Below the pieces are notes generated by a model. That model did not search any database, was not told where the DNA came from, and saw only the letters and a program-made list of their open reading frames with translations. From NCBI RefSeq assembly GCF_900113905.1, contig NZ_FORC01000001.1, forward strand, positions 1 to 64,000: DNA of 64,000 nucleotides. Direction: 5' to 3'. Made by a program: the position numbers and the translations under genes. Source of the stretch: Phytopseudomonas argentinensis (GTDB taxonomy: Bacteria; Pseudomonadota; Gammaproteobacteria; Pseudomonadales; Pseudomonadaceae). Positions within the stretch are counted from its first letter, which is position 1. Each line of letters opens with the position of its first letter. Below, piece after piece: positions 52,104 through 64,000 of the stretch.

Positions 52104-55100
52104 ATGTCGGCTCTGACAGGTTTTCGCATCTCTCCACAACAGGCCCGGGCCTGGCGCGACGCCCGGCACAGTGCAGCGGACAGTGCCAGCAGTTGCCTGG
52201 TCGTCGAGGTGGCCCTGGCTCCGCCCGCCGCCGAGATCGACGCACGCCTGCAAGCCATGGCCCAGCGCGAGGAAATCCTGCGCACCGTGCTGCATGCCGT
52301 GCCCGGCATGGCCCTGCCGATCCAGGTGATCGAGGACCAGCCCCGTGTCACCTTCGCCGCCGAAGACTGGCGCGACGCAGATGCGGCGCAACGCGCTGTT
52401 CGCCTGAACAAGAGTACGCTGCAAGCGGGCAGCGTACTCTCGGTGCGCTACGTCCGTATCGAGGATGAGCGCTGGTGGCTGTGCCTCGAAGGCGACGCCA
52501 GCGCCCTGGATCTGAGCAGCCTGGCCCTGATCGCCAGCGAGCTGCTTGGCGCGGCCCAGGCCGAACGTCTGCAGTACGTCGACTATGCGGAATGGAAGAA
52601 CGGCCTGCTGGAGGATGAAGCCGACGGCCAGGCCGTGCGCTTCTGGCAGCAGATGCGTACGGAGAGCGCGCCTCTCGAACTGCATGGTCTGCAGACGGCC
52701 GGCAATGACCAGGCATGCCGCCCCGCATTGCACGCCCTCGCCGGTATGCCCGCGCACGCCGAACTGCAAGCGCTGGCATCCCGTGTGGGGTTGAGTCTGG
52801 ACGAGCTGTTGTTCGCTGCCTGGTGCGTGCTGCTGGCCCGGCTGAGCGGGCAGCAACGCATCCAGCTCGGCTGGCAGGATGCCGGCCGTGGCGAGGGCCT
52901 GGAACAGGCGCTGGGCCTGTTCGAGCAGCGTCTGCCGGTGCAGGTGGAAGTCGATCTGCAAGCGCCATTGACCTCCCAGGCCGCCACCCTGCTCGCCCCC
53001 CTTCGCCAGGCCAGGGGCTGGCGCGATCATTACGACAGCGAGCAGCCCTGTGCGCTGTATTTCGCCTGGCGCGAACTCGAAGTACCCGGAAACCTCGGCA
53101 CGCCGGTCGTCGCCAGCGGCTTCCAGCCGCCCTTCGCGCTCGGTCTGGAATGCCATGCCGGCAGCGACGCAACGCTGGAGCTGCGCCTGGCCTATGACCG
53201 CACGCGCTTCGCTGCCACCGCCATCGCCTGCCTGGAAGAACAATGGGCCCGACTGCTGCAGGGCCTGTGTGCGCAAGACGCCATCCTCGGGACGCTGCCC
53301 CTGCTCGGCCCTCGCCAGGAACAGGGCCTGCAGGCCAGCGCCAAATCGGCAGAAGTGCGGGATGCAAGCGTGCTCACGCTGCTCGAAGAACGTGCCCAGG
53401 CCAATCCCGATGCCCCGGCACTGGTCGATGGGGGTGGCCTGACCCGCTATGGCGAGCTGCTGGCCCAGGTCGATGCCCTGGCTCGGCGCCTGCGCTCCGC
53501 AGGCGTGCAAAGCGGCGATGTGGTCGGCATCCTCATGCGCCGCGAGCCCCAGGCCATCGTCGCCATGCTGGCCGCCCTGAAGGCCGGCGCGGCCTACCTG
53601 CCCCTCGACCCGGCCTATCCAGGCGAACGCCTGAGCTACATGCTCGACAACAGCTCGGCGCGCCTGCTGCTCACCACCCAGGCCCTGCAAGGCGGTGTCA
53701 GCAGCGGCGTGCCTACCCTGCTGCTGGACGCTGCCGGCGAGGCGCCCAGCGCCGATGCCGAGCCATTGCCGGCTGTAAGCGGCGAGCAGACCGCCTACCT
53801 GATCTACACCTCGGGCTCCTCCGGTCAACCCAAGGGCGTGCCGATCAGCCATGCGGCCCTGAGCCGCTCGACCCAGGTGCGCATGGCCTTCTACCCCGAG
53901 CCGGTGCAGGCCTACCTGCTGCTTTCGTCGTTGTCCTTCGACAGCTCCGTGGCGGGCATCTACTGGACGCTGTGCCAGGGCGGTCTGCTGGTGCTGCCGG
54001 CCAGCGGTGAGGAGCTGGACCTTGAAGTGCTGGCCGCCCTGATCGAGCGCCATCGCGTCAGCCACAGCCTGTCGCTACCGTCGCTCTACGAGACCTTGCT
54101 GGACTACTGCGACGCCGCCACCCTGGCCCACCTGCGCACCTGGATCGTGGCCGGCGAGCCCTGCACACCGCGCGTGCTCGACAAGCACCGCAATAAGGTG
54201 GGGCACGCACAACTGGTCAACGAATACGGGCCGACCGAAGCCACCGTCTGGGCCACCGCCGAGGTACTCAGCGCTGCAGCGCCCGGCGCAGCCACCATCA
54301 GCATCGGCCGGCCCATTCCCGGCATGGGCCTGTGGCTGCTGAACGAACACGGCCAGCCGGCCGCCATCGGCGAACCTGGCGAGATCCACCTCGGCGGCCC
54401 GACCCTGACCAGCGGCTACCTGGGCCTGCCCGAGCAGACCGCCAGCGCCTTCGTGCATTACCCGCACATCGCCGCAGGGCAACGCCTGTATCGCACCGGT
54501 GACCTGGCCCGACGCCATGTCGACGGCCGCCTGGACTTCCTTGGGCGCCGCGACCAGCAGATCAAGATTCGCGGCCACCGCGTCGAACGCGGCGAGATCG
54601 AACGCGTGCTGCAGAGCCATTCGGAGGTGCGCGAAGCCGTGGTGATCGCCCAGGTTCACGAAGGCAGCGCCCGCCTGATCGCCTACTTCACCGACCGCCA
54701 TGGCTATGTCCCCGAGGCCCAGGCGCTGAGCAGTTTCATCAACGATCGCCTGCCGAGCTACATGGTGCCGGCCGCCTTCGTGCATCTCTCGGCCCTGCCG
54801 CATACGCCCAACGGCAAGCTCGACCTCAACGCCCTGCCTGACCCGGATCAACTGGTCGCGGCCAGCGCCGCCTACCTGGCCCCGCGCGACGAAATGGAAG
54901 CAGCGCTGGCCGATATCTGCCAGCAGGTGCTCAAACGCGAACGCATCGGGGTACGGGACAACTTCTTCCAGATCGGCGGCGACTCGATCCTCAGCCTGCA
55001 GATCGTCTCACGCGCCAACCAGCAAGGCATCCGCCTCAGCGCCAAGCAGATATTCGAGAGCGAGACCATCGAGCGCATGGCTCAGGTCGCCACCCGTGGC

Positions 55101-55238
55101 GCCCCCGAGAGCGAAGCGCCAGTGGCCACCACACCCGAGGACGCCAGGGCAGCCGGCACGGCCGCCGCCTTCCCCCTGGCCGACCTCGACGATGCCGCCT
55201 TTGGCGACCTGCTCGCGGAACTCAATTCGACCGACTGA
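52104..55238 (+). CDS. One-module NRPS: degenerate C - A (His predicted) - T
   Basis: A 1044-residue protein. Residues 1-415 have a condensation fold, but the HHxxxDG site is lost (the region reads LCLEGDASALD). The A domain spans about 420-910 (YLIYTSGSSGQPKG at 565, YRTGDLARR near 795, NGKLDL near 903). The carrier domain has DNFFQIGGDSILSL with Ser961 as attachment site. The hand-read pocket code is D-S-A-L-I-A-E-V-W-K, close to the His code DSELTAEVCK. No E domain is present although the carrier has the GGDSI form. The acidic tail (DLDDAAFGDLLAEL) looks like a docking helix. The ATG at 52104 follows AGAGGAAA. Confidence 0.92.
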   Translation: MSALTGFRISPQQARAWRDARHSAADSASSCLVVEVALAPPAAEIDARLQAMAQREEILRTVLHAVPGMALPIQVIEDQPRVTFAAEDWRDADAAQRAVRLNKSTLQAGSVLSVRYVRIEDERWWLCLEGDASALDLSSLALIASELLGAAQAERLQYVDYAEWKNGLLEDEADGQAVRFWQQMRTESAPLELHGLQTAGNDQACRPALHALAGMPAHAELQALASRVGLSLDELLFAAWCVLLARLSGQQRIQLGWQDAGRGEGLEQALGLFEQRLPVQVEVDLQAPLTSQAATLLAPLRQARGWRDHYDSEQPCALYFAWRELEVPGNLGTPVVASGFQPPFALGLECHAGSDATLELRLAYDRTRFAATAIACLEEQWARLLQGLCAQDAILGTLPLLGPRQEQGLQASAKSAEVRDASVLTLLEERAQANPDAPALVDGGGLTRYGELLAQVDALARRLRSAGVQSGDVVGILMRREPQAIVAMLAALKAGAAYLPLDPAYPGERLSYMLDNSSARLLLTTQALQGGVSSGVPTLLLDAAGEAPSADAEPLPAVSGEQTAYLIYTSGSSGQPKGVPISHAALSRSTQVRMAFYPEPVQAYLLLSSLSFDSSVAGIYWTLCQGGLLVLPASGEELDLEVLAALIERHRVSHSLSLPSLYETLLDYCDAATLAHLRTWIVAGEPCTPRVLDKHRNKVGHAQLVNEYGPTEATVWATAEVLSAAAPGAATISIGRPIPGMGLWLLNEHGQPAAIGEPGEIHLGGPTLTSGYLGLPEQTASAFVHYPHIAAGQRLYRTGDLARRHVDGRLDFLGRRDQQIKIRGHRVERGEIERVLQSHSEVREAVVIAQVHEGSARLIAYFTDRHGYVPEAQALSSFINDRLPSYMVPAAFVHLSALPHTPNGKLDLNALPDPDQLVAASAAYLAPRDEMEAALADICQQVLKRERIGVRDNFFQIGGDSILSLQIVSRANQQGIRLSAKQIFESETIERMAQVATRGAPESEAPVATTPEDARAAGTAAAFPLADLDDAAFGDLLAELNSTD

Positions 55239-55295
55239 ACCGGGGCCCTGCCTGGCCGCCCCCTTCACCCACTTAAAGCCTCGAAGGTCAACCGG

Positions 55296-64000
<8,705 letters not shown>

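Overview
The window is a dense, GC-rich stretch of a Pseudomonas-type gammaproteobacterial chromosome. Indicators are an EF-P with arginine at residue 32 next to its rhamnosyltransferase EarP, the phhR/phhA/phhB set, a FadE-type acyl-CoA dehydrogenase followed by a PA2817-like gene, REP-like intergenic palindromes and an itaconate (rip) gene block. A fused glucosylglycerol-phosphate synthase/phosphatase suggests a salt-tolerant species, perhaps near the mendocina/oleovorans group; that placement is inference.

Region 1-20 kb is about short branched organic acids. At the left edge (minus strand) lie a TRAP transporter (dctP-VOC-dctQ-dctM, the last cut by the window) and a LysR gene divergent from a CaiB-type CoA-transferase and an HMG-CoA-lyase-family gene (plus strand). 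A complete EmrAB-type efflux operon with its MarR regulator (6.4-11.1 kb) and a nitroreductase follow. Then comes an itaconate-type block read leftwards: hydratase, acyl-CoA dehydrogenase, PrpD-like, CoA-transferase, citramalyl-CoA lyase and a second dctP, with a divergent LysR. The itaconate genes thus appear split, with two periplasmic binding proteins and one visible set of TRAP membrane subunits.

Region 20-45 kb is mostly housekeeping: a three-lipoprotein operon (CsgG-like, DUF4810, DUF799), phenylalanine hydroxylation (phhR divergent from phhA, then phhB), two related MFS transporters, glucosylglycerol synthesis, cobF, prmB, an isochorismatase-fold protein lacking the usual cysteine, an Smr protein, efp/earP, tRNA-Ser(GGA), a crotonase, a CorA transporter, an ABC-2 exporter, a GST and fadE. 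Intergenic DNA carries several families of hairpin or MITE-like repeats.

Region 44.5-64 kb is a siderophore-type non-ribosomal peptide locus cut by the right edge. It holds a 2,4-diaminobutyrate aminotransferase and a TonB-dependent receptor on the minus strand. Divergent from the receptor across a clear Fur box are two SyrP/TauD-like beta-hydroxylases, a stand-alone condensation protein, a one-module NRPS (degenerate C-A-T) and a multi-module NRPS (C-A-T-C-A-T-C-A...). Hand-read A-domain pocket residues suggest His, then Dab, an unassigned residue, then Ser. With the hydroxylases and Dab supply this points to a lipopeptide siderophore related to corrugatin/histicorrugatin, not a pyoverdine. 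This is the most interesting system here.
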